Source: Actinomyces bowdenii
Lineage (GTDB): Bacteria > Actinomycetota > Actinomycetes > Actinomycetales > Actinomycetaceae
Assembly (NCBI RefSeq): GCF_017592395.1
Contig: NZ_JAGFOU010000016.1
Coordinates: 19,949-83,948, forward strand
Length of the DNA: 64,000 nt
Direction: 5' to 3'
Shown here: positions 1 to 7,655 of the stretch, one piece after another
Numbering within the stretch: position 1 is the stretch's first letter
Layout: every line of letters starts with the position of its first letter
Made by a program: the position numbers and the translations under genes
The notes under the pieces: model-generated
The model's input: only the letters and a program-made list of their open reading frames with translations
Databases searched by the model: none
What the model was told of the DNA's origin: nothing

Positions 1-171
1 GACCACGGTGACGGTGGACTGGCCCCCCTTGTTGAGCAGGACGGAGACGTTCTTGACCCCCTCGATGGCCTCCAGCTCCTCGGTGACGTGGGCGACGCAG
101 TGGCCGCAGGTCAGTCCCGAGACCTTCAGGGTGGTGGTGCGGTCAATGCCGTCGTCGGTGAACTCAGCCAT
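1..171 (-). CDS. copZ: Copper chaperone, heavy-metal-associated domain (partial, C-terminus outside window)
   Basis: Small cytosolic copper-binding chaperone of the HMA fold that hands Cu(I) to an exporting P-type ATPase. The visible 57 residues start MAEFTDDGID and contain the metal-binding motif GLTCGHC near residues 19-25. This is followed by an amphipathic helix and the strand NVSVLLNKGGQSTVTVV, as expected for an HMA domain of about 70 residues. The reading frame runs off the left edge of the window, so only the last few residues are missing. It lies 84 bases downstream of csoR on the same strand, so the two are probably one copper-responsive operon. The metal is inferred from the family and the neighbour; other soft metals cannot be excluded. 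Confidence 0.88.
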   Translation of the reverse strand, partial: MAEFTDDGIDRTTTLKVSGLTCGHCVAHVTEELEAIEGVKNVSVLLNKGGQSTVTVV

Positions 172-255
172 GATGCCTCTCCTTGGGAGTGCTGCCAGAT
201 GTGCGGCCGTGCCCGGCGGCGCGGTGGGCGCCCGGGCGCGGGCCGGTGCGGGTGA

Positions 256-537
256 TCAGGATCGTACAAGCCTGGCGATGGCCTCGGAGGCCTCGCGGAT
301 CCTGGCCTCGCCCTCGGCCCCGCCCGCCTGGGCGGCGGACAGCACGCAGTGGCTCATGTGCTCCTCGAGCAGTCCCAGGCCCACTGCCTGGAGGGCCCGG
401 GTGGCCGCGGCGATCTGGGTGAGGACGTCGATGCAGTAGACGTCCTCCTCGACCATGCGGGAGATGCCCCGGACCTGCCCCTCGATGCGGCGCAGCCGCC
501 CCAGGTGGTCCTCCTTGGAGCCGGTGTATCCGGCCAT
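256..537 (-). CDS. csoR: CsoR-family copper-sensing repressor
   Basis: All-helical metal-sensing repressor of 93 residues that leaves its operator when Cu(I) binds. The three family ligands are visible: Cys35 in VYCIDVLTQ, and His60 and Cys64 in EEHMSHC. The Cys-His-Cys set at this spacing marks copper-sensing CsoR rather than nickel (RcnR) or persulfide (CstR) sensors. The N-terminal DNA-contacting stretch LGRLRRIEGQVRGI is intact. The length matches the family. The start at 537 is chosen because it begins with the canonical helix and leaves out an unrelated upstream extension. Two operator-like inverted repeats lie 45-85 bases upstream, which suggests autoregulation, and copZ follows. Confidence 0.92.
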   Translation of the reverse strand: MAGYTGSKEDHLGRLRRIEGQVRGISRMVEEDVYCIDVLTQIAAATRALQAVGLGLLEEHMSHCVLSAAQAGGAEGEARIREASEAIARLVRS

Positions 538-581
538 GACTCCCCTCTCGCTGTGCCGATGGGCCTGATCGCCTCCGAGGA

Positions 582-622
582 TACCCCTCGGGGGTAGTGG
601 GGACAAGTACCCCCGAGGGGTA
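582..622. promoter_or_regulatory. Pair of CsoR-type operators
   Basis: Two 15-base sites, TACCCCTCGGGGGTA at 582-596 and TACCCCCGAGGGGTA at 608-622, are exact reverse complements of one another and 26 bases apart centre to centre. Each is a near-perfect C-run/G-run palindrome bounded by TA, the known form of CsoR boxes. They lie between csoR and the divergent gene starting at 658, so they could control both. Confidence 0.8.
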
Positions 623-657
623 CTCCATTGGCGGGCGCCACGTGGGATGCTCGGTGC

Positions 658-1521
658 ATGGCCACCACTGCTCATCGTCCTGGTGCCCGCGACCGCCTCG
701 ACCTGACCGCCGCCCAGGATCCGCGCGCCTCGGCCGGCAGCCTCATGGTCCTGGCGGGCAACCGCCCCGAGCTGAGGCCGGCCATCCTGGCCAACCCCGC
801 CTGCTCGCCCGAGCTGCGCGAGTGGATCGCCCGCATGCCGGCTCCCGAGGCTCCCGGCGGCGCTCCTGACGGTGCGCGGGCCGAGCCAGGTGAGGCGGAG
901 GACTCCCTGGCCCCCTTCGGCTGGGAGCCCTGCGAGCCGGGGCTCGACGAGGAGCCCTTCGGCTCGGTCCTGGGCGACCCCCTCATGGGCTCGCCCCTGT
1001 TCGAGGTCGTGCCCTCCTGGGAGGAGGATGATGACGCCGTCGCGGCGCGCGGGGGCGAGGGCCGGACCAGGCCCCCCGGCGGCAGCGGCCCTGCGCCCGC
1101 CGCCCAGCCGCCCGCCGGTGGGCCCGGTCGGCCGCCCCGGCCCGCCCCGATGGTCGGCTACGCGGTGCCGGGCCCCGCAGGTCCGCAGACGGCTGCCCGC
1201 CCGGCCCCTGCTCGACCCGCAGCGCCACCGCCGGGGTGGCCGCAGACGGCACCGGGGCCGCAGACGGAGGCGCCTCCTGGCGCGGTGGGGCGGGCCGCCC
1301 AGAGCCTGGGCGCCCTCATGCAGCAGGCGGGCGCTCCCGGAGCCGCAGCACCGCTGCCGCACCCCGCCGATCAGCACCCGGCACCGCCGTGGAGGACGGG
1401 CCAGGGCCCCGCCCGCATGCCCGGGACGGCCCCGACGGCCCAGGGGAGCAGGATCCCGCCAGCGGCACTGGGGATCGCGGCCCTCATCCTGTTCGGCGTC
1501 ATCCGCAGCTGCGCGGGCTGA
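658..1521 (+). CDS. LRV-domain, proline-rich protein with C-terminal membrane anchor
   Basis: Predicted 287-residue protein of unknown function. Residues about 15-65 (RLDLTAAQDPRASAGSLM through LREWIARMP) resemble the actinobacterial variant leucine-rich repeat (LRV) domain. A long Pro/Ala/Gly-rich, low-complexity linker follows. The chain ends with one hydrophobic helix, PPAALGIAALILFGVIRS, just before the stop, so it looks tail-anchored with the LRV part in the cytoplasm. The ATG at 658 is preferred over an in-frame ATG at 628 because 628 lies next to the CsoR operator. It shares its upstream region with csoR, but no metal ligands are seen. The LRV call is moderately sure; no function is assigned. 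Confidence 0.6.
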   Translation: MATTAHRPGARDRLDLTAAQDPRASAGSLMVLAGNRPELRPAILANPACSPELREWIARMPAPEAPGGAPDGARAEPGEAEDSLAPFGWEPCEPGLDEEPFGSVLGDPLMGSPLFEVVPSWEEDDDAVAARGGEGRTRPPGGSGPAPAAQPPAGGPGRPPRPAPMVGYAVPGPAGPQTAARPAPARPAAPPPGWPQTAPGPQTEAPPGAVGRAAQSLGALMQQAGAPGAAAPLPHPADQHPAPPWRTGQGPARMPGTAPTAQGSRIPPAALGIAALILFGVIRSCAG

Positions 1522-1542
1522 GGATCCGCCTCAAGGACCGGC

Positions 1543-2262
1543 TCAGAGACCGGGACTGCGGGGCGGGTGGTGGCCGGTCGCGGGGGACGGGGCCGGGAGA
1601 GCGGGCCTGCCCGAGGCATAGCCGTGCTTGAAGGCCCACACCACGAGCTCCAGGCGCGAGCTCGTGCCGGTCTTGCTCAGCAGCACCGAGACATGCGTCT
1701 TGACCGTGGCCTCGGCGATGGACAGGCATGAGGCGATCCGACGGTTGGAGGCGCCCTCGCACAGCAGCTGCAGGACATCATGCTCCCTGTCGGACAGGGA
1801 CACGCTGCCATCGGCGCTGTGCACCGAGGCCAGCGCGTAGTCGATGAGCCGCGCCGTCGGCGTGGGGGCCACGACCTTGGCCCCCGCGTGGACCGTGCGC
1901 ACCGCCGAGAGGATCTCCTGGGCGGGGGTGCTCTTGAGCAGGAAGCCGCTGGCCCCCGCGCCCAGGCCGTGCAGGAGGCTGTCGTCGGTCTCCACGGTGG
2001 TCAGCAGGATGACGCGCGTGCCCGGGGAGGCCCGCAGCGCCTCCCGGGTGATCTCCACCCCGCCCATGCCCTCCATGTGCACCGCGGCGATGAGCACATC
2101 GACCTGGTGGGACTGGAGGAAGCCGAGCAGCTCGTGCGCCGAGCGCGTGGCGGTCAGGACCCGTATGCCGGAATCCGGGGAGAAGTAGGACTGCAGGCAG
2201 GCCAAGGCCATGGCGTCGTCGTCGATGAGGGCGACCCCGATCGGGGGAGGAAGGGAACCCAT
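1543..2262 (-). CDS. Orphan NarL/LuxR response regulator with a degenerate receiver
   Basis: Transcription regulator of 239 residues with an N-terminal receiver (about 8-125) and a C-terminal LuxR-type helix-turn-helix (about 155-215, LSDREHDVLQLLCEGASNRR and onward). The acidic pocket (LIDDD), the switch Thr (VILLTTVE) and the conserved Lys (GFLLKS) are present. The phosphoacceptor Asp is replaced by Ala: the strand reads DVLIAAVHMEGMGG where an LMDVRMPGMDG-type sequence is expected. The start at 2262 has a strong AAGGAG ribosome-binding site. No histidine kinase is nearby. It is divergent from the RiPP operon and shares an intergenic region holding a 22-base palindrome, so it is probably the pathway regulator, acting independently of phosphorylation. 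Confidence 0.85.
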   Translation of the reverse strand: MGSLPPPIGVALIDDDAMALACLQSYFSPDSGIRVLTATRSAHELLGFLQSHQVDVLIAAVHMEGMGGVEITREALRASPGTRVILLTTVETDDSLLHGLGAGASGFLLKSTPAQEILSAVRTVHAGAKVVAPTPTARLIDYALASVHSADGSVSLSDREHDVLQLLCEGASNRRIASCLSIAEATVKTHVSVLLSKTGTSSRLELVVWAFKHGYASGRPALPAPSPATGHHPPRSPGL

Positions 2263-2295
2263 GAGTCTCCTTAACTTGTCGTCACGGGCCGCGGT

Positions 2296-2317
2296 CGGCC
2301 AGTCGCGCGACTGGCCG
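2296..2317. promoter_or_regulatory. Perfect 22-bp palindrome in the RiPP cluster control region
   Basis: A perfect inverted repeat centred on GTCGCGCGAC lies 34 bases upstream of the response-regulator start and 250 bases upstream of the YcaO gene. The segment from about 2390 to 2560 is AT-richer than the flanking genes, as expected for a promoter. The palindrome is a candidate operator for the divergent LuxR-type regulator. No second copy was noticed elsewhere in the cluster. Confidence 0.5.
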
Positions 2318-2566
2318 GGGAACACCGCCCCGAGCCTCGGCGGGAATGAGCGCCTGCAGGTCCCGCAGATACTGGGGCGGCCGCGGAGCCGTGTTAAAGA
2401 ACGTTACAACAAAAGACTGAGGCGGGTCCCACCAACATTGCATCAGCCATAGACACACGGCCGATGCGGGCGCATGACCAGCCGGGACATGATCTGCCTC
2501 GACGGGGTATCACTGGGTTGGGAACCACATTCTTCCGGGAAAGTTGCGGCTTCAAGAGGAGGGACC

Positions 2567-3919
2567 GTGTACCGATCCGCGCTCACCGAGGACCCGCCCC
2601 CCTCCCTGGCCGGCGCCGACCGCCTGGAGTCCCCCTTCGGCCTGGTCTCGCGCACCGCTGAGCTGCCCCCGGCCGCCGGCGAGCCCGCCTTCTCCATCTG
2701 GACCGGGGCGCTGGGGGACCCCTCCGCGGTCCTGCGCTCCCAGCGCACCTGGGCCCACAGCCCGGAGTCGGGGAACTTCGACGGCGCCGGAGGGGCCATC
2801 GACGCCGAGCGGGCCCGCCGCATCGCCATCGTGGAGTCCCTGGAGCGCTACTCCAGCTGCGCCTGGAGCGAGGAGGAGCTCATCTGGGACACCCCCGCCG
2901 GCCTGGGCCCCGACGCCATCGCCCCCGACCAGTGGCCCGCCTGCTCTCAGGCCGAGTTAGCCGATCCCCACTGCGGGCTCATCGCCCCCGATCCCAGGAT
3001 CCCGCTGCGCTGGGTGCGCGGATGGTCCCTCACCCGCGGCCGGGAGGTCCTCATCCCCGCCATCCTGGTCTACCTCAACTTCCCCGCCCTCAGCCCCTCC
3101 GAGCGCTTCACCAACCCCATCTCCACCGGCACCGCCGCCCACTCCGACCTGCGCGAAGCCGTCCTGGGCGGCCTGCTGGAGGTCATCGAGCGCGACGCCA
3201 TCGCCCTGACCTGGCTCCAGCGCCTGCGGCTGCCCAGCGTCGTGGTCGATCCCGCCCTCCTGGATCCCCTGACCGCCGAGTACCACCGCGTGGGCACCTC
3301 CACCGAGCTCGAGCTCCACCTGCGCGACGCCACCACCGACTACGGCGCGCCCATCCTCTACGCCGTCCAGACCTCCCGCACCGACCCCGAGCTGGCCCAG
3401 GTCGTGGCCGCCACCTGCGACCTGGACCCCCACCGGGCCCTGGCCAAGATCCACCGCGAGCTCGCCTCCCTGCGCATCGCCCTGCGCAGCCACGCCCGCA
3501 GCCCGCGCGCCCAGGACCTCAAGGGCAAGGACCTCACCGTCGTGGGCGGGGCGCTGGCCAGCGCCGACCCCTCCCAGCGCGGGATCTTCGACTTCCTCCT
3601 GGAGGGACCCCGGCCCCTGCGCGCCCTGGGCGAGGTCGGCCGCCTGGAGGGCGGCCCCCGGGCCGACCCGCTCGCGCGGGTGGTGGCCGGCCTGGAGCGC
3701 GCGGGCGCCGAGGCCCTCGTGGTGGACATCACCACCGACGAGGCCCGGCAGGTCGGCATGCACGTCATCAAGGCCCTCATCCCGCAGGCCATGCCGCTGT
3801 CCTTCAGCCACCACGCCAGGTACCTGGCCACGCCTCGCCTCTACCAGGCCCCGCGCGCCATGGGACTGGAGGTCCACGACGAGGCCGATATCAACCCGGT
3901 CCGGCAGCCCTTCGCCTGA
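2567..3919 (+). CDS. YcaO-domain azoline cyclodehydratase of the RiPP cluster
   Basis: ATP-dependent enzyme of 450 residues that phosphorylates the backbone amide and cyclises Cys/Ser/Thr of a precursor peptide to thiazoline/oxazoline. YcaO nucleotide/Mg-binding signatures are visible: ESLERY near residue 90, and REAVLGGLLEVIERDA near 197-210 with the ExxxxxxExxER spacing. The C-terminus ends NPVRQPFA, a degenerate form of the PxPxP tail of azole-forming YcaO proteins. The GTG at 2567 is chosen because AGGAGG precedes it by four bases; an in-frame ATG at 2474 would add 31 residues of AT-richer, non-coding-looking sequence. It is the first gene of a tightly packed operon with its ThiF-like partner 19 bases downstream. 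Confidence 0.93.
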   Translation: MYRSALTEDPPPSLAGADRLESPFGLVSRTAELPPAAGEPAFSIWTGALGDPSAVLRSQRTWAHSPESGNFDGAGGAIDAERARRIAIVESLERYSSCAWSEEELIWDTPAGLGPDAIAPDQWPACSQAELADPHCGLIAPDPRIPLRWVRGWSLTRGREVLIPAILVYLNFPALSPSERFTNPISTGTAAHSDLREAVLGGLLEVIERDAIALTWLQRLRLPSVVVDPALLDPLTAEYHRVGTSTELELHLRDATTDYGAPILYAVQTSRTDPELAQVVAATCDLDPHRALAKIHRELASLRIALRSHARSPRAQDLKGKDLTVVGGALASADPSQRGIFDFLLEGPRPLRALGEVGRLEGGPRADPLARVVAGLERAGAEALVVDITTDEARQVGMHVIKALIPQAMPLSFSHHARYLATPRLYQAPRAMGLEVHDEADINPVRQPFA

Positions 3920-3938
3920 CCACGACCCAGGAGCACCC

Positions 3939-4619
3939 ATGGCACCCACGACCACCGCACCCCCGCCGATCACGGCCTACCTGCCCCAGGGGGGCTTCGG
4001 CCATGCCGTCGTCGGGCGCCTGGCCCGGCCCCAGGACGTGGTCCTGCCCGTCGACAAGGGCCTGGTCAGCGCCGTCGTGCCCTACGCCGACCGCCTGGTC
4101 CTGGTCGCGGACCCCGACCGCACCGGCCTGCGCGAGGACCTCGACGCCCTGTCCTTCACCCGCGGACTGCCCTCCCTGGGGCTGACGCTGCTTCCCACAG
4201 AGCTGCGCTGCGGCCCCCTGGTCATCCCCGGCCGCACCGCCTGCTACGGCTGCTATGAGCGGCGCCGCCGCCAGCACGGCTACCGGCCCCTGCCCGAGGG
4301 ACTGGGCCCCCTGCCGCAGGGATACGCCCACCACCACGTGGTCCTGGGCGCGGGCCTGGTCTCCATGGCCCTGGACCTGCTGGAGCGCCAGGCCCGGCCC
4401 GCCGACGGCGCTCCCCCCGAGCCCGCCGACGACCCCGGCCGGGGGCTCGGCGGGCAGGTGTGGGCACTGGACCTGGTCTCCGGCTCGACCTCCTGCGCCT
4501 CCACGGTCGCCGTGGACCGCTGCCCCACCTGCTCGGCGCGCTACGCCCACCGGCGCGACGGCCTGCCCGCACTCGCGGGCCTGCTGCCCCGACGCCGGTC
4601 CCGGCAGGCGGTGGTCTGA
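3939..4619 (+). CDS. ThiF/E1-like partner protein with zinc tetrathiolate site
   Basis: Protein of 226 residues resembling the ocin-ThiF-like (C-protein) partners of azole-forming YcaO enzymes. Two CxxC pairs, Cys102/Cys105 in CYGCYERRRRQHG and Cys195/Cys198 in VDRCPTCSARYA, form the structural zinc site typical of the family. It lacks an obvious N-terminal winged-helix leader-binding domain (RRE) and the ATP-binding residues of true E1 enzymes. The next gene carries an RRE and a second ThiF-like region, so the partner function appears divided between two proteins that may pair up. The stop codon directly abuts the ATG of the next gene, which implies translational coupling. Confidence 0.78.
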   Translation: MAPTTTAPPPITAYLPQGGFGHAVVGRLARPQDVVLPVDKGLVSAVVPYADRLVLVADPDRTGLREDLDALSFTRGLPSLGLTLLPTELRCGPLVIPGRTACYGCYERRRRQHGYRPLPEGLGPLPQGYAHHHVVLGAGLVSMALDLLERQARPADGAPPEPADDPGRGLGGQVWALDLVSGSTSCASTVAVDRCPTCSARYAHRRDGLPALAGLLPRRRSRQAVV

Positions 4620-6545
4620 ATGGCCGCATCCACGATGAGCGCGGGCGAGGTCGGTCGGGCCGCCCGCCACGACCTGCAGTTCCGCATCCCCCGCAAGCCC
4701 GTGGTGCGCCTCGGGCTGCGCCCCCGCTCCCAGGAGGGGACCTGGGTGATCGACGGCGCCCGCAAGAGCCAGGTCCTGGCAGGCGCCTTCGCCCGCGAGC
4801 ACATGGGGGACCTGCTGCGGGCCTGCGACGGCTCGCGCACCCTGGAGCAGATCGGCCAGGACACCGGGATCGGGGAGCAGGCGGCATTCGAGGCCGTCAG
4901 CCTCCTGTGGACCGGGGGCATCGTCGAGGAGGGCGACACCGAGGCGCTCACCGGCCCGCCCCCGGCGCCCGAGCTGGCCTGCCTGCTCTCGCGCCTGGGC
5001 GACTCCACGGGGGTCAACGACTCCTGGCAGGACGCCGCCCGCCGTCTGGCCGCCGCCCGCGTGGCCATCGTGGGCGATGAGGATCTGGCCGGCCGCCTCG
5101 CCGAGGCCCTGGAGCCCACGCTGCCGGTGCGCACCGGCCGGCCGGGCCCCGGGGACACCCTGGTGGTCCTCGTCGAGACCGCCGGCTGGAGTGCTGAGCA
5201 GCGCGGGGGCCGGGAGGGCGGCGGCGCTGGCGGTGGTGCCGGCGCGCACGGGGCCGGCCGCGCCGCGGGTGAGGACGAGGGCTCGGCCGGCGCGGTGGCC
5301 CGGCACTGCTGGGAGCGGGGCATCCCCCTGCTGCGCGTGCGCGCCGAGCAGGAGGCCGTCACCGTCGGCCCCTACGTGGACCCCGCCTTCTCACCCTGCC
5401 TGGAGTGCGCCACCGCCGCGGAGCCGGGCCCCGGCCCGGAGCCGGGGCCCGCCCGGCAGGACCTGGCCGTGGGCATGGCCGCCCGGGCGGTGGCCGCGCT
5501 GATCGCCCGGGCCACCATCACCCACCTGCCCGGCGATGTGCGCCGCACCGACCTGGAGACCCTGTCCACCACGGAGCGGCCCGTGGTCACCCGCCCGGGC
5601 TGCCCCGTGTGCTCCATCAGCGGCGCGCCTCCCGCGGACCCGCAGGAGGGCCGGCGCCCCGACCCGCCCGATCCGGCGCCCGGCCCCGCCCCCGTGGGCG
5701 CCCGCTACGAGCAGTCCGTGGCCATCCCCCCGGCGGCCTTCGTGGACTCCAAGGGCCACCAGCAGCATTACAAGCCCTCCAACGTCCGCCTCCAGCACGA
5801 GTTCCGCGACTGGCCCACCTGCCCGCGCACGCCGCTGCCCCCCGCCGGCCTCAGTGCCCTGGACCGGCCCTGGCCCCCCGCCGATGATGACGGAGCGCGG
5901 GCCGGGAGCAGCCAGGCCGCCCCGGAGGGCCGGGAGCCTCAGGGCGCCCGGGCCGCCGGGGCGCCGTCGCTGGAGGAGCTGGCCACGATCCTGGCCCTGT
6001 CCGTCGGCGTGCGCGAGCCCCTGGCCCCCGGCGCCCGGCCGTCGGCCCAGGAGGCCAGGGCCAAGCTGCGCCGGTGGACCGCCGCCGGGGGCAACATCGG
6101 CTCAGTCACCGCCTACCTCCTGGTGCCCGGCCGGTCCGGGGCCGAGCCCGCCCTCCGGGGCCCCTCCGGCGCCGTCGCCCCGGCCGCCCCGGCCGCCCCC
6201 GCCGGCCCGCCGGCCCCCGGCACCTACGCCTACGTCGAGCGCGACCACGTCCTGGCCCGGCTGGGGCCGCCGGTGGAGCTGCCCGACGACGTCGGCGTGC
6301 GCCTGGTCCTGACCGGCAACGTGGACAAGGTGGCCAGGAAGTACCTGGCCTTCGCCCTGCGGATCGCCATCCAGGACTGCGGCTGCTCCTTCGAGACGGC
6401 CCGCATCGTGGCCCGCGCCCTGGGCGTGCCCCTGCGCGCTCGGGCCCGCTGGCAGGAGCAGGAGATCGCCGCCGCCCTGGGAGCCGACCCCGCCCGCGAG
6501 CCCATCTGCGCCGTCGTCGACCTGGGAGAAGGCCATGCGCTCTGA
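4620..6545 (+). CDS. RRE/ThiF-like leader-binding protein fused to a SagB-like azoline oxidase domain
   Basis: Multidomain protein of 641 residues. Residues about 20-105 look like a winged-helix precursor-recognition element (LRPRSQEGTWVIDGARKS through WTGGIVEEGD). Residues about 140-335 are ThiF-like, with zinc-type pairs Cys260/Cys263 (CLEC) and Cys328/Cys331 (CPVC). Residues about 365-640 resemble an FMN-dependent SagB-like nitroreductase: LEELATILALSVGVRE, then AGGNIGSVTAYLLVP, then RKYLAFALRIAIQDCGCS. Alanine/proline-rich linkers join the parts. The likely role is to bind the leader, present the core to YcaO, and help oxidise azolines. Its 3' end overlaps the next gene by 11 bases. The fusion is unusual, because leader binder and dehydrogenase are normally separate proteins. 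Confidence 0.75.
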   Translation: MAASTMSAGEVGRAARHDLQFRIPRKPVVRLGLRPRSQEGTWVIDGARKSQVLAGAFAREHMGDLLRACDGSRTLEQIGQDTGIGEQAAFEAVSLLWTGGIVEEGDTEALTGPPPAPELACLLSRLGDSTGVNDSWQDAARRLAAARVAIVGDEDLAGRLAEALEPTLPVRTGRPGPGDTLVVLVETAGWSAEQRGGREGGGAGGGAGAHGAGRAAGEDEGSAGAVARHCWERGIPLLRVRAEQEAVTVGPYVDPAFSPCLECATAAEPGPGPEPGPARQDLAVGMAARAVAALIARATITHLPGDVRRTDLETLSTTERPVVTRPGCPVCSISGAPPADPQEGRRPDPPDPAPGPAPVGARYEQSVAIPPAAFVDSKGHQQHYKPSNVRLQHEFRDWPTCPRTPLPPAGLSALDRPWPPADDDGARAGSSQAAPEGREPQGARAAGAPSLEELATILALSVGVREPLAPGARPSAQEARAKLRRWTAAGGNIGSVTAYLLVPGRSGAEPALRGPSGAVAPAAPAAPAGPPAPGTYAYVERDHVLARLGPPVELPDDVGVRLVLTGNVDKVARKYLAFALRIAIQDCGCSFETARIVARALGVPLRARARWQEQEIAAALGADPAREPICAVVDLGEGHAL

Positions 6546-7260
6546 CTACCAGACCCTGCGCGAGATCATCACCGGCTTCTCCCATCCCCCCGCCCAGGAT
6601 CCCGCCGCCGCGCGCCGGGCCCGGCCGCGCCGCGAGCTGCGCTGCCTGGTCCCAGACGCCCTGGAGGCCCAGGACCTGGACGGGGCGGGGCGGTCCAGCC
6701 CCTACCTCCACACCCTGCGGGGCACCCTCGAGCGCCGCTCCTCCTCCACCGCCTACAGCCCCGAGCCCCTGGAGGCGGGCCTGCTGCTGGCCACCGTGCG
6801 CGAGGCCCTCATGGAGGAGGAGGGCGCCTGGCAGGGGCGGGGCGCGGGCGGCCCGGAGGTCTTCGTCCTGCTCCTGCGGCCCCGAGGTGCGGAGCCGGGC
6901 ATCTACCGGGTGCGGCGCGAGGGGGCAGATCTGGTGGCGGACCTGCCCGCCCCCGAGCAGGTCGAGGGGATGACCGTGCAGAAGGAGTTCGCCCAGGCCG
7001 GGGCGATCGTCTCCGCGGCAGCCGACCTGGAGGCCGCCGAGGCCTGGGGCGGGGCCCACGGCTACCGCCATGCCATGGGGCGCTGCGCCTCCCTCATCTA
7101 CTCGGTGCACCTGCGGGCCGTGGCCCGCGGCCTGGTGGGCACGGTCTTCGCCGGATTCGCCTCCTCCGAGGTGCGCCACCTGCTCGACTCCGACGGCGTG
7201 AGCCGCCACCAGATGTTCGCCGTCACGGTGGCCCACCCCGCCCAGGAGCGGTCCCCGTGA
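6535..7260 (+). CDS. SagB-like FMN-dependent azoline dehydrogenase
   Basis: Nitroreductase-fold protein of 241 residues, predicted to oxidise thiazolines/oxazolines to aromatic azoles using FMN. It has the start-of-domain signature LERRSSSTAYSPEPLE near residue 65. The later core reads HGYRHAMGRCASLIYSVHLR, then ARGLVGTVFAGFASSEVRHL and a hydrophobic final strand (HQMFAVTVAH), which matches the second half of SagB/ThcOx-type enzymes. It overlaps the preceding fusion gene by 11 bases, so the two SagB-like domains are co-translated and may form a heterodimer. One of them may be catalytically inactive. The assignment rests on pattern and context. Confidence 0.75.
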   Translation: MRSDYQTLREIITGFSHPPAQDPAAARRARPRRELRCLVPDALEAQDLDGAGRSSPYLHTLRGTLERRSSSTAYSPEPLEAGLLLATVREALMEEEGAWQGRGAGGPEVFVLLLRPRGAEPGIYRVRREGADLVADLPAPEQVEGMTVQKEFAQAGAIVSAAADLEAAEAWGGAHGYRHAMGRCASLIYSVHLRAVARGLVGTVFAGFASSEVRHLLDSDGVSRHQMFAVTVAHPAQERSP

Positions 7261-7367
7261 GCGCCGCCCCGCCGTCCTCGACGGCGCCCCGGCGCCCGGG
7301 CCGCCCACCCAGGACCGCCCCGCTCCGCGGGGCGAGGGGCCCGGCCCTGCCAGGCCGGACCCCTCCA

Positions 7368-7420
7368 CGGGGCCCGCGGGCCCCGCTCCCAACCAGCGAC
7401 GCATGCCAGGAAAGGAGGTG
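7368..7420 (+). promoter_or_regulatory. Leader region of the precursor gene: palindrome and near-ideal ribosome-binding site
   Basis: A perfect 18-base palindrome (7368-7385, CGGGGCCCG arm) lies 43 bases upstream of the precursor start. The sequence AAAGGAGGTG at 7411-7420 complements almost the whole 16S anti-Shine-Dalgarno region. Several smaller GC hairpins lie between 7263 and 7360. The very strong site suggests the precursor is made in excess over its enzymes. Confidence 0.65.
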
Positions 7421-7428
7421 AACAGCAT

Positions 7429-7629
7429 ATGAGCAAGACGATCGATCTGACACTGGCCGACAGCGACTTCGGTGTCGAGGAGCTGCCCGAGGGCAACTCC
7501 CTGGGCTGCATGTTCTGCGCGGCCTGCGCCTCGTGCCCGTCCTGCGCGGCCTCGGCCTCATGCGAGGCCTGCGCCGCCTCGGCCTCGTGCGAGGCCTGCG
7601 CCGCCTGCGCGTCGACAACCTCCTGTTGA
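7429..7629 (+). CDS. Cys-rich azole/dehydro-peptide RiPP precursor with a strict period-3 core
   Basis: Precursor peptide of 66 residues. The leader (about 1-26) is acidic and ends FGVEELPEGNSLG, like thiopeptide/azole-peptide leaders. From residue 27 every third residue is heterocyclisable: Cys27, 30, 33, 36, 39, Ser42, Cys45, 48, Ser51, Cys54, 57, 60, Thr63, Cys66, giving 11 Cys, 2 Ser and 1 Thr with no exception. Ser35, 38, 44, 53, 62 and 65 each immediately precede such a position and could become dehydroalanine. A nine-residue unit (for example CEACAASAS) repeats three times in 36-62, seen in DNA as a 27-base tandem repeat. Cleavage near Gly26 is inferred. It sits between the azole-forming and the protease/dehydratase genes. 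Confidence 0.92.
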   Translation: MSKTIDLTLADSDFGVEELPEGNSLGCMFCAACASCPSCAASASCEACAASASCEACAACASTTSC

Positions 7630-7655
7630 TCTCGACCCGCTGACGACGCCCCGGT

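Noticed and set aside
256..1377. Long minus-strand frame that includes csoR
   Set aside because: Only the last 93 codons resemble CsoR. The rest is antisense to the LRV-domain gene and contains the operator region.
2474..2566. ATG 2474 as start of the YcaO gene
   Set aside because: The added 31 codons are AT-richer and lack coding character, and a GTG at 2567 has an excellent ribosome-binding site.
7429..7629. The Cys-rich peptide as a metallothionein
   Set aside because: The acidic leader ending in VEELPEGNSLG, the strict three-residue spacing and the surrounding azole/dehydratase enzymes indicate a RiPP precursor.
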